A DNA stretch of 64,000 nucleotides from Streptomyces sp. NRRL S-337 (GTDB lineage: Bacteria > Actinomycetota > Actinomycetes > Streptomycetales > Streptomycetaceae): assembly GCF_000720175.1 (NCBI RefSeq), contig NZ_JOIX01000018.1:151458-215457 (forward strand). Direction: 5' to 3'. The notes below the pieces were generated by a model. It was given only the letters and a program-made list of their open reading frames with translations, was not told the origin of the DNA and did no database searches. Of the stretch, positions 19,901 to 28,695 are shown piece after piece. Every line of letters starts with the position of its first letter. Positions within the stretch are counted from its first letter, which is position 1. Made by a program: the position numbers and the translations under genes.

Positions 19901-21118
19901 GAGGCGCTGGTGGCAGCCGCGCACCCCAGGGGAGACGAGCTGCTCGGCGCGCTCGCCGAGGACGAGCCGTCGACGGTCTGCCGGGCCGTCGCCCGCTGGG
20001 CCCACGACCCCTGCCCCCGCCGCCGGGCGGCCGCCGCGTCCTACGGCCTGCGCGCCGCGCCCCACGCCCGTACCGAGGTCGACCGCGCCCTGCTCCGCCG
20101 GGCGGCCCTCGACCTGCTCTCCGGGCCCGAGGGCGCGCCGCACGAGACGCAGTCGGAGGCAGTGGACGAAGCGAGGGGGGAAGGGGAGGGCGAAGCGAAG
20201 GAGGACGTGAAGGAGGAAGCGAAGGACGAACTGCTCGCCGGCCCGCTCGACAAACCGCTCGCCGGCCCGCTCGACGGACCCTGTACCGGCTCGGCGCTGG
20301 CGCTCCTCGTGGGCGACCCGGTCAGCCGGCCCCGCTACCTGGCCCGGGCGCTGGCCCGCTTCGTCGCGGGAGATCCGCAGCTGCCGCCCACGGCGTTCGC
20401 GGGTGCGCTGGCCGAGCACCCCGTGCCGGTGCTGGCCGCCTTCCGGGCCCGGCTCGTCGGAGGCGGAGGGCCACCGGTCGCCGCCGCCCTGCTGCGGCTG
20501 CTCGCCGGGCTCGACGCACCCGCGACCGCCGCCCGTGCCGCCTCGCTGGTCCGTGATTACGCCCGGCACAGCCCGGACCGCGCCGCGCGCCCGGTCGCGG
20601 AATTCGTCGCCCACCGCCTGGAGCGCGGACCGGCCGCCCGCGCCGCGCTGCGTCCGTTCGCCGGTGAGCTGATCACCGGCTGCCCGGCGCCGGTCCGGTG
20701 CGCACTCGCCGACGTACTGGCGGAGGCCGGTTCCGGCGCCTCGGAGGCGCTGCGCGGTGACCTGCTGGAGGCCCTGCTGGCGCAGGAGGAGCACGAGAGG
20801 GGCCCGTACGGCCTGGACCAGGGTGAGCACGGCGCCACCACCGACACCAGCGTCCTCGAAGCGCTGCTCCGGGCAGCCGCCGAGGGCTGCGAACGGCGGC
20901 CCGCGGAGCGCACCCGTGACCTGGTGCGGCGCACCGGCGCGCTGCTGGCCGGTACGCCGGGCGGCGCGGCCCGCTTCGAACGGCAACTGGCGGAGCTGAC
21001 CGGCCGACTGCCCGGCTTCGCCCGCCGGCTCCGCGGAGGGGCGGCGGATCAGGCGGGGGCCGCCGCGGCGAGGGGAGCCCGCTCCCGTACGACAGCGGCC
21101 GGGAGTCGGGGCGGGTGA
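16988..21118 (+). CDS. Trypsin-like fold fused to atypical P-loop NTPase, probable pseudoprotease
   Basis: A 1376-residue protein. ATG 16988 follows GGAAGG; an upstream in-frame reading is rejected. Residues 1-215 follow a trypsin-like fold, but all three catalytic positions look replaced: TVVTSHEAVDG has Glu where the His usually sits, GSGLALIRT has Gly for Asp, and PAIGGPVLDG has Ile for the nucleophilic Ser. A P-loop domain follows, with Walker A GGSGTGRST (about 281-289; Arg replaces the usual Lys), Walker B LLVLLDGPEE (about 366-375) and VIACRPTYW (about 405-413), as in NACHT/STAND ATPases. The rest is Ala/Arg-rich and helical, HEAT-like, with an acidic Gly/Ser/Asp/Cys/Trp insertion (about 19080-19240). 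The plan resembles signalling NTPases of conflict systems, but its place between truB and ribF looks conserved. Confidence 0.8.
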   Translation: MALLDADADTALVRIRDLAGHTRGTGFLADHEGTVVTSHEAVDGAAGLVLQPMRPVTATGGAATAWTRPVEPSAITPLPGSGLALIRTTGFRPDRLRPLPIGTARPDAGAPARLWAGGWLDGTVVGPASGVTYTAGDRVHHLDHVLELALCAGGREALRLGGPAIGGPVLDGRTGVVLGVLGSALHAGRRAGGLAVPLRAVAEAAPGRPLAALLARNAATVPAYGSELNPAGVLRLTALSASPSAAGPGPDPVERPEVQGELTRFTEAASGASGARVLALVGGSGTGRSTELARLAARRSAGGLPAPTVRLRGADLRAGDEGLRSAVGRALRSAGRTLVASGRTAGDPTDATPETVAALAAGTGRPLLVLLDGPEEMPAALARHERLAEWTAATAHWLRTARVQLVIACRPTYWERAGALFPPGLLHRPLPGGAAPALPDCVAIGDLPERAAERARERYGLPPGAPAAPDARHPLTLRLLAELREELAGGGGRAGAERGNGETGGEPDGELLGAPDRHQIFDAYLDLMSLRIAVRIAAGYRPAPRGTAVRRLAAQVAGQVHEAARRCLASVEGALDRPSFEEVFPVRAGWSAAVLAEGLLVPAGPGYRFAHDEFGEWLQGAHVDLDLLTVPGHRPAPVVEALLRLARQAGQVQLAFRLAELVPTATADGEGPLGASRGGGLLPAPGEDVPQPPLLTCRGDRGDDDSGDGHFRGGGSCDCDSCDGPSRDGDSWAWDSWAWESCDGRSPDVTDAGAEPPVPGGAPELEPWPGLRPGAWGEGAAVASLRPVDGPRWARQLLAGVLLRLPDAGPYTGVLRLLADRITERSLRAGGFAHTGLDAFGSWFWERLALADEDRLDLLRRLVPADGRVAGGAVGPPARFLDAAAGMLRTDPQRVQPLLCTWFDDTRLLGAGRSHRPAHSPVPPPRTSAPSPPDSAPLPDASAPAPREITVAAAAQALLYAHRRRAPDALAEALVAAAHPRGDELLGALAEDEPSTVCRAVARWAHDPCPRRRAAAASYGLRAAPHARTEVDRALLRRAALDLLSGPEGAPHETQSEAVDEARGEGEGEAKEDVKEEAKDELLAGPLDKPLAGPLDGPCTGSALALLVGDPVSRPRYLARALARFVAGDPQLPPTAFAGALAEHPVPVLAAFRARLVGGGGPPVAAALLRLLAGLDAPATAARAASLVRDYARHSPDRAARPVAEFVAHRLERGPAARAALRPFAGELITGCPAPVRCALADVLAEAGSGASEALRGDLLEALLAQEEHERGPYGLDQGEHGATTDTSVLEALLRAAAEGCERRPAERTRDLVRRTGALLAGTPGGAARFERQLAELTGRLPGFARRLRGGAADQAGAAAARGARSRTTAAGSRGG

Positions 21119-21551
21119 CGGTGCGGGTGACTGGAGCCGGAGGCCGTGGCCGGGGGCGCGTACCGGAGATCGGGGCCGGGGGCGGGCCCGGGTACGGGAA
21201 AATCGGGCTGGGGTCTGACCACCGGCCCGTACGCGGATGCCGACGGTCAGGCATCCGCAGGCACCCGTAGGGCCCCCAAACCCCCACAGGTAGTCGCAGG
21301 CGTCCGCGGGCACCCAAGGTTGGGCGCTCGCGGTCAGGTGTCCGTGAGACGGAGGCCGGGTACCCGGCCCACGGGCGGAGCCGGTGTGGTGCTGCCGTGG
21401 CGGAGCCGGTGTGGTGCTGCCATGAAGATCCACCGGGCGGTCGCCGGTGACCCTTCGCGCGAAGCACCACCCGGGGCATGGCAGTCTTAGACCTGCGCCA
21501 TGCCGACGTGGCGCAGTGGACTGACAAGAGTTCGGGCGAGGAGCGGGCAGA
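21119..21551. other. Non-coding gap between the NTPase gene and ribF, with a 25-bp tandem repeat
   Basis: I see no supportable gene in these 433 bases. They contain a 25-bp unit beginning CGGAGCCGGTGTGG repeated in tandem at 21376-21400 and 21401-21424, and a GCCGGGTACCCGGC palindrome near 21355. The ribF promoter is presumably in the last 100 bases, but no clear -35/-10 pair was recognised. Confidence 0.6.
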
Positions 21552-22499
21552 GTGCAGCGCTGGCGTGGCTTGGAGGACATCCCCGAGGGTTGGGGACGCA
21601 GCGTCGTCACCATCGGCTCGTACGACGGTGTGCACCGCGGCCACCAACTGATCATCGGCAAGGCCGTCGCGCGCGCCCGTGAGCTGGGTATCCCGGCGGT
21701 GGTCGTCACCTTCGACCCGCACCCGAGCGAGGTCGTACGGCCCGGGACCCACCCGCCGCTGCTGGCGCCGCACCACCGGCGTGCGGAGCTGATGACCGAG
21801 CTGGGTGTCGACGCGGTCCTGGTGCTGCCGTTCACCAAGGAGTTCTCGAAGCTTTCGCCGGCCGACTTCGTGGTCAAGGTGCTGGTCGACAAGCTGCACG
21901 CACAGGTCGTCGTCGAGGGCCCCAACTTCCGATTCGGCCACAAGGCGACCGGCAACGTCGAGGCCCTCGCCGAGCTCGGGACCACCTACGACTACACCGT
22001 CGAGGTCGTCGACCTCTTCGAGCGCGGGGAGGCGGGCGGCGGCGAGCCGTTCTCCTCCACGCTCGCCCGCCGGCTGGTCGCCGAGGGCGATGTGACCGGT
22101 GCGCGGGAGGTCCTGGGGCGGCCGCACCGCGTCGAGGGCGTCGTCGTCCGAGGCGCCCAGCGCGGCCGTGAGTTGGGATTCCCGACGGCCAACGTCGAAA
22201 CCCTGCCGCACACGGCGATCCCGGCCGACGGCGTCTACGCGGGGCTGCTGCAGGTCGAGGGCGAGGCGATGCCGGCCGCCATCTCGGTCGGCACCAACCC
22301 GCAGTTCGACGGCAAGGTGCGCACGGTCGAGGCGTACGCGATCGACCGCGTCGGGCTGGACCTGTACGGGCTGCACGTGGGGGTGGACTTCCTCGCCTAC
22401 ATCCGCGGTCAGGAGAAGTTCGACACCCTCGACGCACTGCTGGACCGGATGGCGGTCGACGTGAAACTGGCCCGCGGCCTCATCGCCGACGCCGGCTGA
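21552..22499 (+). CDS. ribF: Bifunctional riboflavin kinase/FAD synthetase
   Basis: A 315-residue enzyme that phosphorylates riboflavin to FMN and adenylylates FMN to FAD. The N-terminal nucleotidyltransferase domain starts with IGSYDGVHRGHQ (about residue 20). The C-terminal flavokinase domain has GFPTANV (from residue 209), followed by PADGVYAGLL and the Glu-containing VEAYAID region. GTG 21552 has GAGGAGCGGG just upstream and gives the expected length. It provides the flavin cofactor used by ThyX at the far end of the window. Confidence 0.96.
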   Translation: MQRWRGLEDIPEGWGRSVVTIGSYDGVHRGHQLIIGKAVARARELGIPAVVVTFDPHPSEVVRPGTHPPLLAPHHRRAELMTELGVDAVLVLPFTKEFSKLSPADFVVKVLVDKLHAQVVVEGPNFRFGHKATGNVEALAELGTTYDYTVEVVDLFERGEAGGGEPFSSTLARRLVAEGDVTGAREVLGRPHRVEGVVVRGAQRGRELGFPTANVETLPHTAIPADGVYAGLLQVEGEAMPAAISVGTNPQFDGKVRTVEAYAIDRVGLDLYGLHVGVDFLAYIRGQEKFDTLDALLDRMAVDVKLARGLIADAG

Positions 22500-23177
22500 C
22501 TGACTGACGGGACGTGGCGCCCTGACGGGACGTGGCGCCGAGGCCGGTTGAGACCTTGAGCTCGCCCCGGCCGGTTGAGGCTGCTGCGGGCTTGTCGCGG
22601 CCGGGCTGATGGTTTGAAGGCGCGCCGCGGCCGGCTGAGGCGCTGGCTGGCTGGCTGGCTGACTGACGGCCGGCCTGGCGGAAGCTTTCCCGCCGACGGA
22701 AGCCTTTCCTGTCGGTTTTCCCGCCGAACCACTTTTTTCCCCCGCCGCCCACCCCCCTTCGGGGGGTGGGCGGGTGTAGTGCTGCGGGTGCCGTGTTCCG
22801 TGGCCGTGTGTAGTGCTGCGTGGGGCGTGTTCGGGGCTGGTGCCGTGCTCTCCTGCAGCGCTGCGGCGTACGCCAACTCGGCTGGAAGCAGGCGGAGTTC
22901 GGCTGGGAATGGTTCACTCGTTCGGGTCGGCATGCGGTATCGGCGTGACGGCTTCCGCGGGGTCGCAGCCCGCGCGACGTACATGACCTTCACGCCGCTC
23001 ACGCCGCTCACGCCGCTCACGCCGTTCGCAACGCTCACGACGTCCACGGAGCAGTCCGGCATCGCGTACCGGACCGGCAGCCCGGCATCGCAAACGGGTC
23101 GGGGCCCGGCACCAAGGAGGTGCCGGGCCCCAACCCGTCTCGGTCGCTCTGCGCGTGCGCGCGGAGCGATGCGCGCG
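22500..23177. other. Repeat-rich non-coding region between ribF and the ESX locus
   Basis: These 678 bases contain no gene I can support. They hold a perfect 18-bp tandem repeat, CTGACGGGACGTGGCGCC at 22504-22521 and 22522-22539; degenerate GGCCGGTTGAG-like units to about 22640; a run of CTGG repeats near 22644-22660; a 13-bp hairpin, CCGCCCACCCCCC-ttc-GGGGGGTGGGCGG (22745-22773); a 9-bp CTCACGCCG tandem repeat (about 22989-23024); and the terminator at 23101-23131. Low-complexity reading frames cross it and are judged non-coding. Confidence 0.65.
23101..23131 (-). terminator. Terminator of the ParA-like ESX gene
   Basis: GGGGCCCGGCACC pairs perfectly with GGTGCCGGGCCCC around a 5-base loop (13-bp stem), 46 bases beyond the stop of the reverse-strand gene ending at 23178. 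Confidence 0.75.
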
Positions 23178-25961
23178 CTACTGCGGAGGCGGCTGCTGCT
23201 GCCAGCCCGGGGCCAGGCCGGACTGGTCCGGCTGAGGGGCGTCCGGGGCGGGCTGTTGCTGCTGCCAGTGGGCCGGCGGCTGGGCGGGCTGCTGGGTCCA
23301 GCCGCCCTGCTGCGGCGGGTAGCCGGCCGGCGGCTGGCCCTGCTGCGGGTGCTGTTGCGGCTGCCCCTGTTGCGGCTGCTGCCCCTGTTGCGGGTGGCCC
23401 TGCTGGGCGGCGTACTGCTGCTGTTGCTGGGCGTACGGATCGCCGCCCATCTGCTGCTGCGGGTACATCCCCTGCGCCTGCTGGGCCCGCGCGAAGTCCT
23501 CGGCCACCAGGGCGGAGAGGTTGAAGTACGCCTCGCGGGTCTTGGGCCGCATCATGTCGAGGTCGACCTCGGCACCGGCGGCGAGATGCTCGTCGAAGGG
23601 GACGACCACGACGCCGCGGCAGCGCGTCTCGAAGTGCGACACGATGTCGTCGATCTTGATCATCTTGCCGGTCTCGCGGACCCCGGAGATGACCGTGATG
23701 CCGCGCTGCACCAGGTCGGCGTAGCCGTGCGCGGAGAGCCAGTCCAGGGTCGTACTGGCACTGCTCGCACCGTCGACGGACGGGGTGGAGATGATGATCA
23801 ACTGGTCGGCGAGGTCAAGGACTCCGCGCATCGCGCTGTAGAGCAGACCGGTACCCGAGTCGGTGAGGATGATCGGGTACTGCTTGCCGAGGACGTCGAT
23901 CGCCCGCCGGTAGTCGTCGTCGTTGAAGGTCGTCGAGACGGCCGGGTCGACGTCGTTGGCGAGGATCTCCAGGCCCGACGGGGCCTGTGAGGTGAACCGG
24001 CGGATGTCCATGTAGCTGTGCAGATGCGGGATCGACTGCACCAGGTCACGGATGGTCGCACCGGTCTCGCGGCGCACCCGTCGGCCGAGCGTGCCGGCGT
24101 CCGGGTTGGCGTCGATCGCGAGGATCTTGTCCTGCCGCTCGGAGGCGAGCGTGGAGCCCAGCGCCGTGGTGGTCGTCGTCTTGCCGACGCCACCCTTGAG
24201 GCTGATCACCGCGATCCGGTAGCAGGACATCACCGGCGTACGGATCAGCTCCAGCTTGCGCTGCCGCTCCTCCTGCTCCTTCTTCGCGCCCAGCTTGAAC
24301 TTCGACGGCTGCGCGTTGGCGCCCGGCTTGCGCTTCTTGGGCTGGTTGCGCAGCAGCCGGTCGGAGGTCAGCTCGACCGCCGCGCTGTAACCGAGCGGGG
24401 CGCCCGGAGCCGCCCGCTGCGGCTGCTGCTGACCGGGCTGCGAGTACGTCGCGTAGTTCGCCGCGGCGTTGGGGTCCGCCTGCTGACCGGGCAGCGGCTG
24501 ATACGGCGTCTGCTGCGCCTGTTGCTGGGCCTGCTGCTGGGCCTGGTGTGCCTGCTGCTGTGCCTGGGCTGCCTGCTGCGCCTGAGCCGCCTGCTGTGCC
24601 TGGGCCGCCTGCTGTGCCTGGGCCGCCTGGTGCGGGTCGTAACCGGCCTGCTGCTGGCCCTGCTGGGGGTAGCCCTGTGCCGCGGTCTGCGGGTAGCCGT
24701 AAGCGGGCTGCTGCGCGGCCGCGTTGAGGTGCTGCTGCTGACCCTGCTGCGGGTAGCCGTACGCGGGCTGCGGATAGCCGTAGGCGCCCTGCTGCTGCGC
24801 GGGCTGGCCCTGCTGGGGATACCCGGCCTGCTGGGGCTGGGCCTGCTGCGGGTAACCGGCCTGCGGCTGCTGCTGGGCCGGCATCTGCTGCTGGCCCTGC
24901 GGGGGCACGCCCTGCTGCGGCTGCTGGCCCTGCTGGGCCGGTGGCTGCTGACCGGCCTGCGCCATGCGCGGGTCGGCGGGCTGGAACTCCGGTGGCAGCG
25001 GCGGCAGTCCGCCCTGGCCGGGGACGCCCTGCCCGGGCACGGCCTGACCCGGGACACCCTGGCCGGGAACGGCCTGGCCCGGGACACCCTGCTGCTGACC
25101 GTCCGCGGCGGCGCCCCACGGAGCGCCCTGCTGCGGGACACCCTGCTGCTGCGGAGCGCCCTGCGGCACGCCCTGCTGGGGCTGACCGTGCTGACCCTGC
25201 TGAGCCTGCGGCTGGCCCTGCACGGGTGCGTTCTGCACGCCTGCGCCCTGTACGGGTGCACCCTGCGGCTGCGCCTGCTGCGGCACCGACGACTGGCTCG
25301 CCTGCGCGCCCTGAGCGACGGCATCGGGAGCGGACTGGACCTGCTGGGCCGGGGGAGCGGCCTCCGCGGCCTGGGCGGCGCCCTCGGCCGGGGAGTTGGG
25401 GGCCACGGCCTCCGGTTGCGGTGCCGGGGCGGCGGCCGCGTGCTCCGTCCCGGACGTCGCCGCGGGCTCCGGCTCGGTGTCGTCATCGTCGTCGTCCCAG
25501 AGGGAGGCCGACGGGTCGACGCCCGTGCCGGAACGCTTGTTGCCGCCGTCGGACGCGTCGTTCGCGGCCGGCGCGGGCTCCGCGGCAGCCTCCGGCGCGG
25601 CCGGGGGAGCGGCGGCGGCCGGAGCGGCCCCGTCCGCGCCCTGCGGCCGCAGCGTCGGGAAACCGGGCGGTGCGGCGTCCACGGCCGGTGCGCCCTGCTG
25701 CGGAAGACCCGGCACCGGTGCGCCCTGGGACGACCCGGTCAGCGGCTGACCGGTCGGCGGACCGGGCGGCGCCGCGGCGGGCGGAGTGGTGGGCGAAGGC
25801 GCAGGAGAAGCCGCGGCACCGACGCCGCCACCACTGGTGTCGTTGCTCGCGTACCAGGCCGGCGCGGCGAAGTCGATCTTGAACTCGCCGGTCAGGTCGA
25901 ACTCGGACTGGTCGTCGTCAGGATCGTTTCCGTCCGGACGGAAAGCCTCCTGCTCGTTCAC
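23178..25961 (-). CDS. EspI-like protein: long Pro/Gln-rich head plus ParA/MinD-type ATPase
   Basis: A 927-residue protein. GTG 25961 ([10 protein letters not shown]) is preceded by AGGAGGC, so longer readings are rejected. The first 560 or so residues are disordered, Ala/Pro-, then Gln/Gly/Pro-rich, with repeats such as PGQGV and AQQAAQ. About 585-880 is a MinD/ParA ATPase with the deviant Walker [11 protein letters not shown], the IDANPD strand and the switch-like TDSGTGLL. A second Gln-rich tail ends the protein. The arrangement matches mycobacterial EspI (Pro-rich head plus MinD-like ATPase), which modulates ESX-1 when ATP falls; that role here is inferred. It begins the left end of the ESX locus and reads away from eccE. 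Confidence 0.85.
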   Translation of the reverse strand: MNEQEAFRPDGNDPDDDQSEFDLTGEFKIDFAAPAWYASNDTSGGGVGAAASPAPSPTTPPAAAPPGPPTGQPLTGSSQGAPVPGLPQQGAPAVDAAPPGFPTLRPQGADGAAPAAAAPPAAPEAAAEPAPAANDASDGGNKRSGTGVDPSASLWDDDDDDTEPEPAATSGTEHAAAAPAPQPEAVAPNSPAEGAAQAAEAAPPAQQVQSAPDAVAQGAQASQSSVPQQAQPQGAPVQGAGVQNAPVQGQPQAQQGQHGQPQQGVPQGAPQQQGVPQQGAPWGAAADGQQQGVPGQAVPGQGVPGQAVPGQGVPGQGGLPPLPPEFQPADPRMAQAGQQPPAQQGQQPQQGVPPQGQQQMPAQQQPQAGYPQQAQPQQAGYPQQGQPAQQQGAYGYPQPAYGYPQQGQQQHLNAAAQQPAYGYPQTAAQGYPQQGQQQAGYDPHQAAQAQQAAQAQQAAQAQQAAQAQQQAHQAQQQAQQQAQQTPYQPLPGQQADPNAAANYATYSQPGQQQPQRAAPGAPLGYSAAVELTSDRLLRNQPKKRKPGANAQPSKFKLGAKKEQEERQRKLELIRTPVMSCYRIAVISLKGGVGKTTTTTALGSTLASERQDKILAIDANPDAGTLGRRVRRETGATIRDLVQSIPHLHSYMDIRRFTSQAPSGLEILANDVDPAVSTTFNDDDYRRAIDVLGKQYPIILTDSGTGLLYSAMRGVLDLADQLIIISTPSVDGASSASTTLDWLSAHGYADLVQRGITVISGVRETGKMIKIDDIVSHFETRCRGVVVVPFDEHLAAGAEVDLDMMRPKTREAYFNLSALVAEDFARAQQAQGMYPQQQMGGDPYAQQQQQYAAQQGHPQQGQQPQQGQPQQHPQQGQPPAGYPPQQGGWTQQPAQPPAHWQQQQPAPDAPQPDQSGLAPGWQQQPPPQ

Positions 25962-26268
25962 TGTGCCTCCTGGTGTACTGCAACGCACCTGAACGGCAGG
26001 ACCGGATACAGGCGGATCGTTCGGGTGTAGCGGAAGTCGGAACACACCACCCGGGGTTGCGCCAACACTAACTGTCTCCATCCCCGTATCGACTGCCGTC
26101 GCGCTGTGCTCCTGCGGCTCTCGCGCACAGCCTAATCAAGAGTCGGCCCATAACGGCAGTCGGTGCCATGTCGTCTTCAAGCCCTTCGGCACACCGACGG
26201 GCGCACCCGGCGATTACGCCTGTGGATGCGCCCGTGCGGCCGTGCCGGAGGAGGTGTTTGTTCAGGTA
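25962..26268 (-). promoter_or_regulatory. Upstream region of the EspI-like gene
   Basis: These 307 bases separate the EspI-like gene from the preceding reverse-strand gene that ends at 26269. No gene is visible. It is somewhat less GC-rich than its surroundings and should hold the promoter; I could not assign -35/-10 boxes with confidence. The gene's ribosome-binding site is at 25966-25972. Confidence 0.35.
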
Positions 26269-27123
26269 TCAGTCCATACGGCGCGGGCCGCCCAGCAGGT
26301 TGGTCTCCGCCTCCGTGGGCTGGGTCATGACGAACTGGTGACCACCGTCACGACGGCACCACAGCATGGCGTTGTCGCTGAGCGTCGGCAGCACCGCGCC
26401 GACCTGCTCCGGCAGCCGCATGATGCGCGTCACGACCTCCGCCTCCTCCGGCGACAGCCGCTGCAGCCCGACGAGGTCGGCACGGCTGAGCATCTGCGGC
26501 GACCGGGGCCCGAGGAACGGCAGCACGGTCAGCACCGACTGCCAGGGGCTCGGGGCGAGCTGATTGCGCGGCGGCCGCGCACCCATGTCCCGTACGACCA
26601 GCACGGGGCTGGAAACCGACGGCCCCTGGGGCGCGATCTGACGGACGTCATGGACGGACACGCACTGCTGGCCACCGCCCGCGCTCTGCGCCATCTGGCC
26701 CCAGGCGGGCGGGCGGGCGGTCTCGACCGCCACCCGGGCGCCGGTGGCGACCGTCCGCAGCGCCAGCACCTGCGCCATCCACATGCTGCCGACGAGGACG
26801 ACCTCCAGCGGGGTCGGGCGCAGCAGGCTGAGCACGGCGGGCTGGTTCTGCGGGTCGATGCCGATGATCACGCCGTCGTCGCCGACCGGCAGGGTCAGCG
26901 CGGCCAGCGACTCGGCGGTCAGCACATGCGGGCTGCGCCGCGGGCCGCGCAGACCGTAACCGGGCCGGGGCTTGGGCCCGCTCGGGCCGTTCTGCTCCTC
27001 CTCCGGACGCGGCTGGTGCGACAGCCGGCGGCCGTCACCGCCACTGACACCCGCTGACAAGGGGGGATTGCGCCAGCCGTCGCTGCTGGTGTTGACGCGG
27101 GGCTGATACGTGGGCGAGGCCAT
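26269..27123 (-). CDS. ESX-associated hypothetical protein
   Basis: A 284-residue protein I cannot assign to a named family. It starts at ATG 27123, which overlaps the eccE stop by one base (TGATG), so it is translationally coupled to eccE. The N-terminal 60 residues are polar and disordered. The remainder is a mixed alpha/beta domain with hydrophobic strands (PLEVVLVGSMWMAQVLALRT, ISSPVLVV-like SPVLVVRDMG) and no membrane helix or signal peptide. A cytoplasmic partner of EccE or the ATPase is inferred from coupling only. An orthologue appears to sit at the same place in other Streptomyces ESX loci, as I recall. Confidence 0.85.
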   Translation of the reverse strand: MASPTYQPRVNTSSDGWRNPPLSAGVSGGDGRRLSHQPRPEEEQNGPSGPKPRPGYGLRGPRRSPHVLTAESLAALTLPVGDDGVIIGIDPQNQPAVLSLLRPTPLEVVLVGSMWMAQVLALRTVATGARVAVETARPPAWGQMAQSAGGGQQCVSVHDVRQIAPQGPSVSSPVLVVRDMGARPPRNQLAPSPWQSVLTVLPFLGPRSPQMLSRADLVGLQRLSPEEAEVVTRIMRLPEQVGAVLPTLSDNAMLWCRRDGGHQFVMTQPTEAETNLLGGPRRMD

Positions 27124-28508
27124 CAGCGGGTACCTCCGAGGGGGAGCGTGGCCAGCAGGCCGGGCAGCTGTTCACGGTCGAGGCGGACCAGCCCGACCTT
27201 CGCGGAACCGGAACGGCGCTCCAACTCATCCTGGGCGGCGGAGAGTTCGTTCTCACTGCGGGTGGAGAGACGGATGTAACCCGAGATCGCCGGGGCGCGG
27301 CCGCCGCCGTGCGTGGCGGTCAGCGCGAACGTGCTGGCCATCGCCCTGGTGCTGGTCAGCAGCTGGGTGACGGCCGCCAACGGCGCGCCGCCCTGGCCCA
27401 GTTGGGGCCACCGGCCGATCCAGTACGTGGAGTGCCAGCGGTCGTCGCAGCGCATCGCCCGGGTGGTCTCCTGGGTGCGCCGGACCGCCCGGCCGTCGCG
27501 GCCCATGGCGCCGTTGGCCGCCCGCGGGCTGACGCACACGGCGGTGCCGATCGAGGCCGTGACCTCGCGCTCGTTGAGCACCCTGGCCCGCACGCCGTGT
27601 GCGGTCAGCCGGCTGACGAGCTGGTCCGCGGCACGCAGCAGCGAGCGCTTGGCGCCCTCCATGCCGCCGCCGCGGGCCTCGATGGCCTCCGCGCACAGCT
27701 CCGGGTCGAGCTTGAGGGCGATCCAGGTCAGCTGGATGGCCGGGGTCTGCGACTGCGCCTGCAGCGGGGCGTACGAGCGGGACGCCACGGCCTGTTCGGG
27801 CAGGTGCGGCGCCGGCGCGGGCTGGGTGTACTGCACGAACTGGACGGACTCCAGGTGGATGTCCTCGATGTCCAGGGCGGTGTGCAGCACCTCCAGCGGC
27901 AACATGTGGCTGCCGCGCTGCGGCCGCAGCGGTTCGTCGCGGGCGTCCACCTGGACGATGGCCGTCAGGAACGTGCCGTCCCCGACGAAACCGATGGCCC
28001 GCTGATCGGCCTCGGTCGTGTACTCGTAGGTGCGCAGGGCCGGTTCGCACTCCACCACGGGGGCGATCGCCGGGTCGACGCCCTGGGTGGCCGCGAGCGC
28101 GGCGGTGCTGTTCTTGCCGCGGCGCTTCATCGCGCGCACGGTCGTGATCCACTCCGGCAGCGGGATCTTGCGCCGCCGGCCGAGCGCGAAGACGACCAGC
28201 ACGGCCGCGACGACGGCGGCCGCGGTCAGCGCGGCCGGGTGGATCGACCAGCCCACCAGCACCAGTGCGGCGGCGAGTTCGATGATGGCCAGCTGCTGGA
28301 CGCGGACACCACCGATCGTGCCGGCCTGCTGGCGCAGCCGCGGTGCCACCGGGCCCGCCGGGCGGGACGCGGAACCCCGGCCGCCATTTCCTCTGTTGCC
28401 CGAAGCTGTGCCGTTTTGGCCAGCATTTCCCGCATATTGCGGTGCCCCGGAAGGCTGTTGCTGCTGTTGCCGCCCATTGCGGCGTCGAGCCCTGGTGGCG
28501 CTGGACAT
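27123..28508 (-). CDS. eccE: Type VII secretion protein EccE
   Basis: A 461-residue membrane component of the ESX translocon. A Gln/Gly-rich cytoplasmic head (about 1-65) is followed by two hydrophobic segments, LAIIELAAALVLVGWSI and AALTAAAVVAAVLVVFAL, as in EccE, and then by a large soluble domain with PLPEWITTVRAMKRR and, further on, HSTYWIGRWP. The start at 28508 (MSSATRARRR) is the first ATG after the divergent region and has GAGGAG upstream; a longer reading crosses the eccB promoter. EccE lies at the periphery of the EccBCDE complex. It is divergent from eccB and coupled to the following unknown gene. Confidence 0.88.
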   Translation of the reverse strand: MSSATRARRRNGRQQQQQPSGAPQYAGNAGQNGTASGNRGNGGRGSASRPAGPVAPRLRQQAGTIGGVRVQQLAIIELAAALVLVGWSIHPAALTAAAVVAAVLVVFALGRRRKIPLPEWITTVRAMKRRGKNSTAALAATQGVDPAIAPVVECEPALRTYEYTTEADQRAIGFVGDGTFLTAIVQVDARDEPLRPQRGSHMLPLEVLHTALDIEDIHLESVQFVQYTQPAPAPHLPEQAVASRSYAPLQAQSQTPAIQLTWIALKLDPELCAEAIEARGGGMEGAKRSLLRAADQLVSRLTAHGVRARVLNEREVTASIGTAVCVSPRAANGAMGRDGRAVRRTQETTRAMRCDDRWHSTYWIGRWPQLGQGGAPLAAVTQLLTSTRAMASTFALTATHGGGRAPAISGYIRLSTRSENELSAAQDELERRSGSAKVGLVRLDREQLPGLLATLPLGGTR

Positions 28509-28695
28509 CCCCCGGCCTGCTCCTCTACTGGTGATGTGGGCCTCTAGGCGTATCGGCCGCCGCTGAGACTGGTGCGTTGGAAGGTGGCACCCGTACCGTA
28601 CGGGTCGATCGACACACGGCATAGTAGAGGGCGCTACGGCGTGAGTGCCGGGGGCGGTTCGATGTGGATCCAACAGGCGGGGAGAGAAAGCAATA
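28509..28695. promoter_or_regulatory. Divergent promoter region between eccE and eccB
   Basis: These 187 bases lie between two divergent ESX core genes, so both promoters must be here. No clear palindromic operator is visible. The eccB ribosome-binding site is GGGGAGAG at about 28679-28686. Confidence 0.55.

Noticed and set aside
22575..23990. Forward reading frame with TPLTPL repeats after ribF
   Set aside because: It crosses simple 9-bp repeats and the ParA-like gene on the other strand and has no family similarity.
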